Shown here in pieces: positions 25,133-33,472 of a stretch of 64,000 nucleotides of DNA (within the stretch, counting starts at the first letter, position 1; every line of letters starts with the position of its first letter). Under the pieces are notes generated by a model. That model was given only the letters and a program-made list of their open reading frames with translations, did not search any database and was not told the DNA's origin. Source of the DNA: Adhaeretor mobilis (GTDB lineage: Bacteria; Planctomycetota; Planctomycetia; Pirellulales; Lacipirellulaceae); NCBI RefSeq assembly GCF_007741515.1, contig NZ_CP036263.1, forward strand, positions 1,426,001-1,490,000, in the 5' to 3' direction. The translations under genes were made by a program, and so were the position numbers.

Positions 25133-25990
25133 ATGGACAGCGAGGAACAAACCCGCCGAGCAGACACGCAAGGCCGCACGGAAGGACTGCAGCCGTGGGG
25201 TGCCTGGGAGCCCACAGAGCCAACTTGGCCACAACAGTTAGTGCTGCCGATGTTGCTGGCGCTGGGGTGGTTGCTGTTCGAGCTGACGGCCAATGCCACC
25301 CTCGCCCTGTTCATTGCCTGCCTGCGGTTCGGCTGGCAAGATTTCCGCACGGCCATCTGGCTGCGCCGTACGGATCCTCATCCGCGTCGCGCGAAAGCCG
25401 GATTTTGGTTCTATCTCAGCTCAGGAATCTGGAAGACGGCAATTGTTCCCGTGCTCGCCGTGTTCGTCATTGGAATTCTTTGGGCCATGTTCGCATCCGC
25501 GCATGAGGACCCCAACGAAGTACTGGTGCGCCAGATGGCGTTCGCCCTGGCCGTGGGCATGGGCGCATCAGGCATTCTTGTGATCGTCGTGGGTGTTGCC
25601 GTCGCTTTTTCACTTTCGGGGAGCTTGCGCATGTGGATCCATCACGACTTGCATCGCTCTCGCCGCGAAAATCTCTGGCCGCCCGAATGGCCGCACCCAC
25701 TCTGGAGACACGACAATCGCGGCCGCGCGATTCTGGCGACGGCCCTTATCGTACTCACTGTCACCTTGCCGCTCTTGCTCTTCCCGCTGGCCGTGATGCT
25801 TGCACCCGGGGCGGAGATTGCCGTGGTGCTCGGGATCGTATTCGGCGTGCCGATCACTTCGACGTTTCTCTACGCCGCGCTCCGCGACAAAGTGTTTGCC
25901 TCATCGCCGGAAGAGTGCTGGCCCGAGTCGGTGGTGCTTTCGCCAGAACTCGCGGCGCAGCGGATATTGTCGGAAGAAATAAGTGGCTAG
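25133..25990 (+). CDS. Polytopic membrane protein of unknown function
   Basis: About 285 residues with five or six hydrophobic helices: VLPMLLALGWLLFEL, TAIVPVLAVFVIGILW, then MAFALAVGMGASGILVIVVG, and a C-terminal pair around TLPLLLFPLAVMLAPGA and VLGIVFGVPITSTFLYA. Between helices is a His/Arg/Trp-rich cytoplasmic loop (HHDLHRSRRENLWPPEWPHP). No family was recognised. The ATG at 25133 directly follows a GTG (25130) that could also start it. The gene is convergent with acs. Confidence 0.6.
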   Translation: MDSEEQTRRADTQGRTEGLQPWGAWEPTEPTWPQQLVLPMLLALGWLLFELTANATLALFIACLRFGWQDFRTAIWLRRTDPHPRRAKAGFWFYLSSGIWKTAIVPVLAVFVIGILWAMFASAHEDPNEVLVRQMAFALAVGMGASGILVIVVGVAVAFSLSGSLRMWIHHDLHRSRRENLWPPEWPHPLWRHDNRGRAILATALIVLTVTLPLLLFPLAVMLAPGAEIAVVLGIVFGVPITSTFLYAALRDKVFASSPEECWPESVVLSPELAAQRILSEEISG

Positions 25991-26092
25991 CAACAAATCC
26001 CCACGACGTATTCGGAGGCATTTGGTCAGCAAACCTCTTGCTCCAGTCAAATGGAGTGATTCCTAGGATTCGAGTAGTTTGCTCACCGAGCT

Positions 26093-28084
26093 TCAATCCT
26101 CATCCCGCAATTTCGCCAGCGCCTCATAGTCTTCTAGCGTCGTAGTATCCCCCACGATTTCTTTCCCGGCAGCGATATCTTTGAGCAGCCGGCGCATGAT
26201 CTTACCACTGCGCGTTTTCGGTAGCGAAGCAGTGAAGCGAATGTCATCCGGCTGAGCGAGCGCACCGATTTCCTTGCGCACATGTTGCTTCAGTTCGTCA
26301 CGCAGTGCCTCGTTCGGCTCGGCATCGGTCACAGATACGAACACCGCGACCGCTTCGCCCTTGAGGTCATGCGGGCGGCCCACCGCAGCAGCTTCGGCCA
26401 CTTTGGGGTGGCTTACCAAGGCACTTTCGATCTCGATCGTACTCAAGCGATGCCCCGAGACATTCAGCACATCGTCGATTCGGCCCATGATCCAGTAGTA
26501 GCCATCCTCATCGTAACGCGCATTGTCGCCGGCGAGATACTTGCCTGGCACCTTTTCCCAGTAGACTTCCTTGTAACGATCCATGTCGTTCCAAATACCG
26601 CGAAGCATGCCCGGCCAAGGCTCGGCAATCGTCAGCCAGCCACCTTGGTTTTCGTCCACTTCGTTGCCGCTTTCATCGACGATTTTCGGAATGATGCCCG
26701 GCAATGGTTTCGTGCAACTGCCCGGCTTCGTGGGGATTGCTCCCGGCAGTGGGCTCATCATGATGCCGCCGGTCTCGGTTTGCCACCACGTATCGACGAT
26801 TGGGCACTGCTGGTTGCCGATTTTTTTGTGGTACCACATCCATGCTTCGGGATTGATCCCCTCGCCAACGGTACCGAGCAAACGCAGACTCGAAAGATCA
26901 TGCTTCTCGACATGCTCGTCGCCCCACTTGATAAACGCCCTGATAGCGGTTGGAGCGGTGTAGAACGTGGTCACTTGGTACTTCTCAACGATCTCCCAGA
27001 AGCGGGCCTCATCGGGAAAGTTCGGTGCGCCTTCGTACATCACACAAGTCGCACCGGCGGCTAAGGGGCCGTAAACCAAGTAACTATGCCCGGTCACCCA
27101 ACCGCAATCGGCCGTGCACCAAAACACATCCTCGGCCTTGTGATCGAAGACCCACTGGAAGCTTTTCTTGGCGAAGAGATTGTAGCCAGCGGTGGTGTGC
27201 AGGATTCCCTTCGGCTTTCCCGTTGAGCCGCTTGTGTAAAGGATGAATAATGGCGTCTCGCTATCCAGTGGTGTCGCTGAGCAATCGTCGGAGGCTTTCT
27301 CAACAAGATCGCCCCACCAATGGTCGCGCCCTTCCTGCATTTCGACTTCTTCTCCAACACGATTTAGTACGATGCAAGTTTCGACTGTAGGCGACTTCGC
27401 AAGTGCTTCATCGACAGTCTCTTTAAGCTTTAGTACTTTTCCGCGCCGCCACGCGCCGTCGGAGGTCAGTTGCACTTTTGCCTTGGCATCGTTATTGCGA
27501 TCGGCAATCGCCTCAGCGGAGAAGCCTGCGAATATTACCGAGTGAATCGCCCCAATCCGCGCGCACGCCAGCATCGCGATCGGCAGCTCCGGTGTCATTG
27601 GCATGTAGATGGAAACGACATCGCCTTGCTCGACGCCCACGCCTTTGAGCACATTGGCAAATCGACAAACTTCCTTTTGCAGCTGATTGTAAGTAAGCGT
27701 GCGCGTGTCGCCTGGTTCGCCTTCCCAGAGGATCGCGGTCCGGTCGCCGTGGCCCTGATCGATATTGCGATCCAGGCAGTTGTACGCAGCGTTAGTCTTA
27801 CCGCCTGAGAACCACTCTGCTACGCACGACTCTTCATTCCAGGCGAACGTTTCTTTGAAAGGTTCGAACCAGTGCAATTCCTTCTTTGCCAAGTCGGCCC
27901 AGAACGCTTGTGGGTCGGCTGCCGCCTCGTCCCACATACTTTGGTAGTCTTCCATCGACTTGAGACAAGCGTTGGCCGCGAAATCAGCCGGTGGCGGAAA
28001 CAACCGATTTTCATGCATGACACTATCAATATTACCACTGGCAATTTGGCCACTGGCTACGCTAGTTGGGTCGGAAGTCGACAT
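26093..28084 (-). CDS. acs: Acetyl-CoA synthetase
   Basis: A 663-residue cytoplasmic AMP-forming ligase making acetyl-CoA from acetate, ATP and CoA. The adenylate-forming motif [20 protein letters not shown] is intact, as are [16 protein letters not shown] and [20 protein letters not shown]. The C-terminal [15 protein letters not shown] carries the Lys that is commonly acetylated to switch the enzyme off. Length is typical (about 650). The ATG at 28084 was preferred; an in-frame ATG at 28123 adds a hydrophobic 13-residue leader not expected in this family. The gene is convergent with the membrane protein at 25133. Confidence 0.95.
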   Translation of the reverse strand: MSTSDPTSVASGQIASGNIDSVMHENRLFPPPADFAANACLKSMEDYQSMWDEAAADPQAFWADLAKKELHWFEPFKETFAWNEESCVAEWFSGGKTNAAYNCLDRNIDQGHGDRTAILWEGEPGDTRTLTYNQLQKEVCRFANVLKGVGVEQGDVVSIYMPMTPELPIAMLACARIGAIHSVIFAGFSAEAIADRNNDAKAKVQLTSDGAWRRGKVLKLKETVDEALAKSPTVETCIVLNRVGEEVEMQEGRDHWWGDLVEKASDDCSATPLDSETPLFILYTSGSTGKPKGILHTTAGYNLFAKKSFQWVFDHKAEDVFWCTADCGWVTGHSYLVYGPLAAGATCVMYEGAPNFPDEARFWEIVEKYQVTTFYTAPTAIRAFIKWGDEHVEKHDLSSLRLLGTVGEGINPEAWMWYHKKIGNQQCPIVDTWWQTETGGIMMSPLPGAIPTKPGSCTKPLPGIIPKIVDESGNEVDENQGGWLTIAEPWPGMLRGIWNDMDRYKEVYWEKVPGKYLAGDNARYDEDGYYWIMGRIDDVLNVSGHRLSTIEIESALVSHPKVAEAAAVGRPHDLKGEAVAVFVSVTDAEPNEALRDELKQHVRKEIGALAQPDDIRFTASLPKTRSGKIMRRLLKDIAAGKEIVGDTTTLEDYEALAKLRDED

Positions 28085-28227
28085 CGACGAAGGTCCTTGA
28101 ATCGAAAGTAGAAGACAAAGCAAAGATCCATATTGTTACGGACTTCAAATCGCCTTGCAACCAAGCAGTCGTTGAAGTTAGAAGTGCCTGCGAGAGCTAG
28201 TGGTGGGCGGCCAAAAAATGAAATTAT

Positions 28228-29103
28228 TTATTGCGATTCCGTCGCACGCACCGGCTCAAGTCGACTTGCTCGAACAGCCTGAACGAACTCCGCTCCAAAG
28301 AAAAGCACGCTCACCGCGTAGTAGGCCCACAGCATAACCGCCATAAACGTACCGAGCAGGCCATAGGCACTGGTGTAGTGCCCAGCAATGACAAAGTGCG
28401 AAAGAGCCTGCCGCCCCGCCTCCCAGGCAACCGCTGCGAATAGGCCACCCGCTAGAGCATCCGTCCAACGGACAAAAACTTTTGGGATCAGTCGATAAAT
28501 AAGCGTAAACGCCAAGACATTCAACAGGGCTGTAGAACCCAGTTCAACTAGCCACATTGCCTGCTCACTGTAGGGAATCCAATCGCCAGTAACTCGTTTG
28601 ACCGTAGATAGCGCTGCACCAGAGAGAAACACGACGATTACGAGTGCCCCTAGGGCTAGTAGCATCAAGAATGCCGCAAGTCGATTCTTCAATGACAGCA
28701 CCACCGAGTGCCACAGCCCACGATCGCTTTTTGGCTCAATACTCCAGATTCGATCAAACGCATGATCAAACTGCGAGAACATCGCGAGCCCAGCAATAAA
28801 TAGAGAAACCAACCCAATCGGTCCACTGAGAGGTGCCTTATCGCGAACCTCTGCGAAAACACTTTGAACTTGCCTCGCCAACTGCGGCGAGAGTTGCTCA
28901 GAGACCGCCTGCATGACCTTTGCCTCTGCGTCACGTCCAACATCTGTGCCACCGAAGAAAAATCCAAGCCCGGACACCAGTAGTACCATCACTGGTATCA
29001 ATGAAAGCGCCACCCAATACGCGACGCCTGCGGCCAGCAGCGGGCCGCCATCTTTCGACCAACGCTCGTAAGCCTCTATCAGCAGCGTGATGATTCTCGG
29101 CAT
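28228..29103 (-). CDS. YihY/BrkB (UPF0761) family membrane protein
   Basis: A 291-residue inner-membrane protein with about six helices. The characteristic N-terminal AAGVAYWVALSLIPVMVLLV, DHAFDRIWSIEPKSDRGLW and the C-terminal SAYGLLGTFMAVMLWAYY followed by LFFGAEFVQAV match the BrkB/YihY family, whose function is not firmly established. The ATG at 29103 was chosen because it gives the family's short cytoplasmic start; an ATG at 29160 adds 19 residues. It is divergent from the SDR gene at 29191. Confidence 0.85.
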   Translation of the reverse strand: MPRIITLLIEAYERWSKDGGPLLAAGVAYWVALSLIPVMVLLVSGLGFFFGGTDVGRDAEAKVMQAVSEQLSPQLARQVQSVFAEVRDKAPLSGPIGLVSLFIAGLAMFSQFDHAFDRIWSIEPKSDRGLWHSVVLSLKNRLAAFLMLLALGALVIVVFLSGAALSTVKRVTGDWIPYSEQAMWLVELGSTALLNVLAFTLIYRLIPKVFVRWTDALAGGLFAAVAWEAGRQALSHFVIAGHYTSAYGLLGTFMAVMLWAYYAVSVLFFGAEFVQAVRASRLEPVRATESQ

Positions 29104-29190
29104 AGTGTCAAGACCTTGTCTGTCATGCAGAACCTGCAATAGTAATACCGAGCACCGCACCTATTCTAACAGATAAAAGGCTATGAAATT

Positions 29191-29937
29191 ATGGCACAAT
29201 TCACAAACAAGTGTTTCGTTATTACCGGAGGCTCAGGCGGCATTGGCAAAGCCACCGCTAAACGCATCACCGAAGAAGGGGGACGCGTGCTCGTGACCGG
29301 TACAAATCAAGATAAACTCGACACGGCAGTCAAGGAAATCGAAGGCCTAATCGCCTTGAAAAACGATGCGGGCGATCCGGCTGCCGCTGAAGAGCTTGCT
29401 GCTGCTGCGAAAGAACACTTTGGCCAACTCGACGGCGTATTTCTGAATGCAGGTTACGGTATGTTCGTACCCCATACCGAGGTCACTGCCGAGCAGTTTG
29501 ATCAGCAATATGGCGTCAATGTTCGCGGACCCATCTTGCATGCTAAAGTGCTCTCTCCTTTGGTCAAAGAAGGCGGTGCCCTGTTGCTGAATACCTCAGT
29601 GGCTCAAGACCTCGGCATGGAAGGGGGCGTGCTATACAACTCCACCAAAGGTGCCATGCGTACTATCACGCGAGTGCTGGCTCGAGAGCTCGCTCCGCGC
29701 AAAATCCGTGTCAATGCTGTCAGCCCTGGGCCGATAGGCAGCGACTTCTTTGATCGCACGGGAATGGACGACCAACAGCAGGAACAAATGACAGAGCAAA
29801 TCAAATCTCAAGTGCCGCTCGGGCGCTTTGGCGAACCTGAAGAAATTGCTTCAGCCGCAGTATTCTTGCTCTCAACAGATGCTTCCTACATTACAGGAGC
29901 GGAACTGACTGTCGATGGCGGTATGAACCAGATGTAA
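29191..29937 (+). CDS. Short-chain dehydrogenase/reductase (SDR)
   Basis: A 248-residue cytoplasmic oxidoreductase of the classical SDR family. The cofactor motif is TGGSGGIG, LNAGYG is the NNAG equivalent, the catalytic Ser lies in NTSVAQ, and YNSTKGA supplies Y-x-x-x-K. PIGSDFF and ITGAELTVDGGMNQM complete the fold. The substrate cannot be read from the sequence; NADPH is likely from TGTNQDK after strand 2. The following DUF2945 gene is 78 bp downstream on the same strand. Confidence 0.88.
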   Translation: MAQFTNKCFVITGGSGGIGKATAKRITEEGGRVLVTGTNQDKLDTAVKEIEGLIALKNDAGDPAAAEELAAAAKEHFGQLDGVFLNAGYGMFVPHTEVTAEQFDQQYGVNVRGPILHAKVLSPLVKEGGALLLNTSVAQDLGMEGGVLYNSTKGAMRTITRVLARELAPRKIRVNAVSPGPIGSDFFDRTGMDDQQQEQMTEQIKSQVPLGRFGEPEEIASAAVFLLSTDASYITGAELTVDGGMNQM

Positions 29938-30015
29938 TTGGCAGCAACGCCTGTCAACTGATTATTAAAGGGGTCCGGTTCAGCCGTACTTGACCAATTC
30001 AAAGCGGAGGTCACC

Positions 30016-30234
30016 ATGGCTGAGAGTTTCTCACAAGGCACCAAAGTCAAATGGAAGTGGGGCAATGGCTACGGCCACGCAAGAGTCGAGGAGAAGTTCA
30101 CTGAGCGGATTACCTGCCAGATCAAAGGAACCAAAGTCACTCGCAACGCCACGCAAGAGAACCCAGCTTACTTGCTAGAGCAAGACGATGGTTCACTCGT
30201 GCTGAAATCTCACTCCGAATTGGAAGAAGCCTAA
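30016..30234 (+). CDS. DUF2945 (HVA1/TUDOR-like) small protein
   Basis: A 72-residue protein: SFSQGTKVKWKWGNGYGHAR, then VEEKFTERITCQIKGTKVTR and ENPAYLLEQDDGSLVLKSHS. This is the pattern of the 'hypervirulence-associated TUDOR' domain family (DUF2945), a single small SH3-like barrel whose role is unknown. The start is preceded by AGCGGAGGTCACC, a good ribosome-binding site. It is convergent with the FMN reductase gene. Confidence 0.8.
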   Translation: MAESFSQGTKVKWKWGNGYGHARVEEKFTERITCQIKGTKVTRNATQENPAYLLEQDDGSLVLKSHSELEEA

Positions 30235-30246
30235 AGGCGTCGCCGT

Positions 30247-30822
30247 TTAGGACTCCCCAAGTTTCGCCGTCGTTATCACAAGTTGCTTCACGACGCCATC
30301 GACTTGCTTCACTGCCTTGTCGTCCTTAAGAGTTCCGCTTTCATCGAAGGCGTCGTTGGCCCCCGAAAGCGCAAACTGCTTGGGTACTACGTGAACTCCG
30401 ATGTTACCTAAAATCGAACGCACGGTAACCAATCCACGTATTCCACCCAAACCGCCCGGCGATGCGCTTAGCAGGGCTGCCACTTTGCCTGCAAAGGCCG
30501 CCATGTGGGGCTCGCCTTCCCTTGGTCGTGAGAGCCAGTCGATGGTGTTCTTCAGCAAAGGTGTGATCGAGCTGTTGTACTCGGGGCAGGCGATCAAATA
30601 TCCCTTGTGTTGCTTCATCAAGTCGAATAGCCGCGTCGCCGCCTCGGGTTGCCCCTCGCTTTCTTCCAAGTCACCGTGATACAGCGGCATTTCGAAGTCG
30701 CGCAAATCGATGAGTGTGACGTCTGCCCCCTGTTGCCGCGCTCGCTCAGCAGCAAACTTCACGAGCTGCTTGTTGCACGATTCGCGCCGCGCGCTACCGG
30801 CAAATGCTAGAATTTTAGTCAC
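30247..30822 (-). CDS. NADPH-dependent FMN reductase (flavodoxin-like)
   Basis: A 191-residue cytoplasmic flavoprotein. ILAFAGSARRESCNKQL is the phosphate-binding loop of the FMN-reductase family, DLRDFEMPLYHGDLEE follows, and CPEYNSSITPLLKNTIDWLS is the flavin-ring motif. KVAALLSASPGGLGGIRGL is also conserved. Members reduce FMN or quinones and azo compounds with NAD(P)H. A GTG at 30822 is taken as the start because the fold begins two residues later; upstream in-frame sequence is Ser/Thr-rich without homology. Confidence 0.85.
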   Translation of the reverse strand: MTKILAFAGSARRESCNKQLVKFAAERARQQGADVTLIDLRDFEMPLYHGDLEESEGQPEAATRLFDLMKQHKGYLIACPEYNSSITPLLKNTIDWLSRPREGEPHMAAFAGKVAALLSASPGGLGGIRGLVTVRSILGNIGVHVVPKQFALSGANDAFDESGTLKDDKAVKQVDGVVKQLVITTAKLGES

Positions 30823-31001
30823 GATAGTATTCTCTGAAGTGAGGGTGTGATATCTCAAAGACGAATGCGTCGATGATTGCAGTGTGAGGCTGCTCGCGGT
30901 ATAAGTCAATCCAGCTCAATGGACCATAAGCAGTGATTCAATTACAGCCAGTACCTCAGGGCTACCAGTACCCTGATAGGAAAGCAGAATAAGTAAATAG
31001 C

Positions 31002-31559
31002 ATGAGTGCCGCGACCAAAGCGATGGATCAGGGAGGCTATCACTGCGCGATTACCGTCAAGGTAAAAGAGGGCAAGGTGGCTGAACTTGATGAAGCGCTC
31101 GTGCAATTCATCCGGCGCTCGCTCAACTTCCCCGGCACCACCGGCGTTCATTTGATTCGTCCTGTTCCCGGTAGTGGCGACCACGAGTATGGCATTCTTC
31201 GCTCATTCCAAAGCGAGGAGCATAGTCGTAAATTCTACGCCTCGGAATTATTTCAGCAGTACAAGGCCGAGACGGAACATCTTGTGGAAGGGGAAGCAGT
31301 GACGCGTCCCTTGCACGGATTAGAGGCATTTTTCCGAGGCGGCAACAACCCACCGCCACGATGGAAGATGGCGATCGTCACCTGGCTGGCAGTGTTCCCG
31401 GTCGTGGTGCTATGGTCCAGGCTAGCCGGGCCGTACTTGACGATGTTGCATCCCCTCGTTGTCACCGGAGTGGTGGTATCGCTGGTGGTGATTACGTTAG
31501 CATGGTTGGTAATGCCCTGGCTGACGAACCTCTTGAGTCCCTGGCTAAACAAGAATTAG
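31002..31559 (+). CDS. Antibiotic-biosynthesis-monooxygenase (ABM) domain protein with C-terminal membrane helices
   Basis: A 185-residue protein. Residues 10-110 form a dimeric alpha/beta-barrel ABM domain (CAITVKVKEGKVAELDEALV, then GTTGVHLIRPVPG and YGILRSFQSEEHSRKFYAS). Two hydrophobic helices follow (IVTWLAVFPVVVLWSRLAG and VTGVVVSLVVITLAWLVMPW). The membrane-anchored ABM architecture is known in many bacteria and its role is unproven; quinone or aldehyde oxidation is a guess. It starts a same-strand run with DoxX (31600), 32100 and the FAH-family gene (32534), probably one operon. Confidence 0.75.
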   Translation: MSAATKAMDQGGYHCAITVKVKEGKVAELDEALVQFIRRSLNFPGTTGVHLIRPVPGSGDHEYGILRSFQSEEHSRKFYASELFQQYKAETEHLVEGEAVTRPLHGLEAFFRGGNNPPPRWKMAIVTWLAVFPVVVLWSRLAGPYLTMLHPLVVTGVVVSLVVITLAWLVMPWLTNLLSPWLNKN

Positions 31560-31599
31560 TTCGCACAGAACCCCAACACCCACTAACTCGGAAATTACC

Positions 31600-32025
31600 A
31601 TGCTCAGCAAGCTCCTGCATTCAAGAGAGCCCGCCACGTCCTTCGGGCTCCTTGTCCTTCGCGTCTCCTTTGGTTGCTTCATGCTCGTGCATGGCTGGCC
31701 GAAGCTCATGGGGTTTAGCCAGATGGCGGATAAATTCCCCGATCCCTTGGGCATGGGCAGTCAGTTAAGTCTCGTCGCAGCGGTTGGGGCGGAAGTCGGT
31801 TGCTCCATCTTGCTCATCCTTGGGCTAGGTACTCGACTCGCGGCGATTCCGCTCGCGTTCACAATGATCGTTGCCCTGTTCATGGTTCACGGCGCCGATC
31901 CTTGGCAGGTGAAGGAAAAAGCCGCTCTCTACTTAGCTGTTTACGTGGTGCTTGTGTTTACCGGGTCAGGGCGTTTTTCAGTTGATCATTGCCTGTGGGG
32001 CAATCGCGAAGAAGAAATCTCCTGA
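31600..32025 (+). CDS. DoxX family membrane protein
   Basis: A 141-residue protein with four hydrophobic helices: SFGLLVLRVSFGCFMLVHGW (the DoxX signature with HG-W), VAAVGAEVGCSILLILGLGT, LAAIPLAFTMIVALFMVHG, and the C-terminal ALYLAVYVVLVFTG. DoxX-type proteins are linked to thiosulfate-quinone reduction or to redox stress complexes. The gene sits between an ABM-domain gene and a Cys-motif gene, which fits a small redox or detoxification operon. The gap upstream is 40 bp. Confidence 0.85.
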   Translation: MLSKLLHSREPATSFGLLVLRVSFGCFMLVHGWPKLMGFSQMADKFPDPLGMGSQLSLVAAVGAEVGCSILLILGLGTRLAAIPLAFTMIVALFMVHGADPWQVKEKAALYLAVYVVLVFTGSGRFSVDHCLWGNREEEIS

Positions 32026-32099
32026 ACCGGTAGGCGTTGACCTGAGCCGAAATGAGTCAGACCTCGGGTAGTTTTGCAGGAGAGTTTAGAGCAATCACC

Positions 32100-32501
32100 A
32101 TGCGTTACCTCGTGAAAGCACTTGTGAAACCAGGTAAGGAGCAAGCCTTGCTGAAAGCGATTGATGACGGCAGTTTAGGGGCCGGCTCGGTCGCTGGCGG
32201 AGAGTATCTGCGCAACATGCGACAAGCACGCCTTAGCGAGGACTCCGCAGCCCGATGGGTGGAGGTCTGCTATTGCGCGGAGCCTCTCAATGAAGAACTA
32301 CCTTACTGGGAGAAATTTTTCGATATCGTACAGATCAAGGATGCCCACGCGAGAGGAAACTGTCGCGACGATAACGGCACCGAACCTTGGGCGTGTGGCA
32401 ATTGCGATTGCACTGAGAAACTCGAAGCGAGACTTGAGCAGCAGGGAGTGTCGTTTATTCAGGCCCTTCAGGAACAAGTAAGCAATAACTCAAATTCGTA
32501 G
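32100..32501 (+). CDS. Conserved-type hypothetical protein with C-terminal cysteine cluster
   Basis: A 133-residue soluble protein. It opens MRYLVKALVKPGKEQALLKA, has the strand RWVEVCYCAEPLNEELPYWE, and ends with NCRDDNGTEPWACGNCDCTE, in which four Cys within 17 residues could bind a metal or cluster. No named family was recognised. The ATG at 32100 was chosen over one at 32052 because the compact fold begins there, and GGAGAGTTTAGAG lies upstream. It is probably cotranscribed with DoxX (75 bp gap) and the FAH-family gene (33 bp gap). Confidence 0.65.
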   Translation: MRYLVKALVKPGKEQALLKAIDDGSLGAGSVAGGEYLRNMRQARLSEDSAARWVEVCYCAEPLNEELPYWEKFFDIVQIKDAHARGNCRDDNGTEPWACGNCDCTEKLEARLEQQGVSFIQALQEQVSNNSNS

Positions 32502-32533
32502 CTGACTCATCAACTACCTGGAGCAAAAGTGAC

Positions 32534-33373
32534 ATGAAGCTTCTTCGCTACGGCTCGCCCGGCAACAAAATGCCCGGCCTGCTCGACGACACAGGAACAA
32601 TTCGCTCTCTCGCAAACGAGATAGAAGATCTAGCCGGCGAGGCATTGCATCCGGATTCGCTTGCTCGCTTAACAAAACTCGACACGAGCAAATTACCGGC
32701 AGTCGAAGGTCAACGCCTCGGCCCCTGTATCACCGGCACCGGCAAGATTGTTTGTATCGGTCTGAACTACAAGGACCATGCCGCCGAGAGCGGCTCCGTG
32801 GTGCCGCCCGAGCCAACTATTTTCATGAAGGCCACCAGTGCCATCAGCGGACCCAACGACGATGTAGTAATTCCGCGCGGCTCGGAGAAAACCGACTACG
32901 AGGTCGAACTAGCCTTCGTCATTGGCCAACACGCGAAGTATGTCACCGAAGCAGACGCTCTCGACTACGTTGCCGGCTATTGCGTGATGAACGACCTCTC
33001 CGAACGCGCTTTTCAGAAAGAACACTCGGGCCAATGGGTGAAAGGCAAGAGCTGCGACACGTTTGCACCGCTTGGCCCTTGGTTAGTCACGAAAGACGAA
33101 ATACCCGATCCGCAAAACTTGAGCCTTTGGCTCGAAGTCGACGGCCAGCGTCGTCAAGACAGTTCCACTAAGCACATGATGTTTCCCGTCGCGTTTATTG
33201 TTAGCTATCTTAGCCGCTTCATGTCGCTCCACCCGGGCGACATTATTTCCACGGGTACACCCCCGGGAGTCGGCATGGGGATGGATCCGCCTGGGTATCT
33301 CCAGCCAGGGCAAATCGTTCGGCTTGGGGTGGAAGGCTTGGGCGAGCAGGAACATCAGGTCGTTGCGGAATGA
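32534..33373 (+). CDS. Fumarylacetoacetate hydrolase (FAH) family protein
   Basis: A 279-residue cytoplasmic enzyme of the FAH fold, whose members hydrolyse or decarboxylate beta-diketones such as acylpyruvates. KIVCIGLNYKDHAAESG, TIFMKATSAISGPNDDVVIP and TDYEVELAFVIG (metal-binding Glu) are typical, as is NDLSERAFQKE and the C-terminal HPGDIISTGTPPGVGMG. The precise substrate is not readable from sequence. It is the last gene of the 31002-33373 run. Confidence 0.88.
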   Translation: MKLLRYGSPGNKMPGLLDDTGTIRSLANEIEDLAGEALHPDSLARLTKLDTSKLPAVEGQRLGPCITGTGKIVCIGLNYKDHAAESGSVVPPEPTIFMKATSAISGPNDDVVIPRGSEKTDYEVELAFVIGQHAKYVTEADALDYVAGYCVMNDLSERAFQKEHSGQWVKGKSCDTFAPLGPWLVTKDEIPDPQNLSLWLEVDGQRRQDSSTKHMMFPVAFIVSYLSRFMSLHPGDIISTGTPPGVGMGMDPPGYLQPGQIVRLGVEGLGEQEHQVVAE

Positions 33374-33472
33374 AGTCCCTAAGGTGAAGCCAATCACAGT
33401 GACCTTGTCCAGCAATCTGTTATTCTGAGGACGACTGCTCCGCTGCGGTGCTACGCCTTAAGGAGGTTCCTC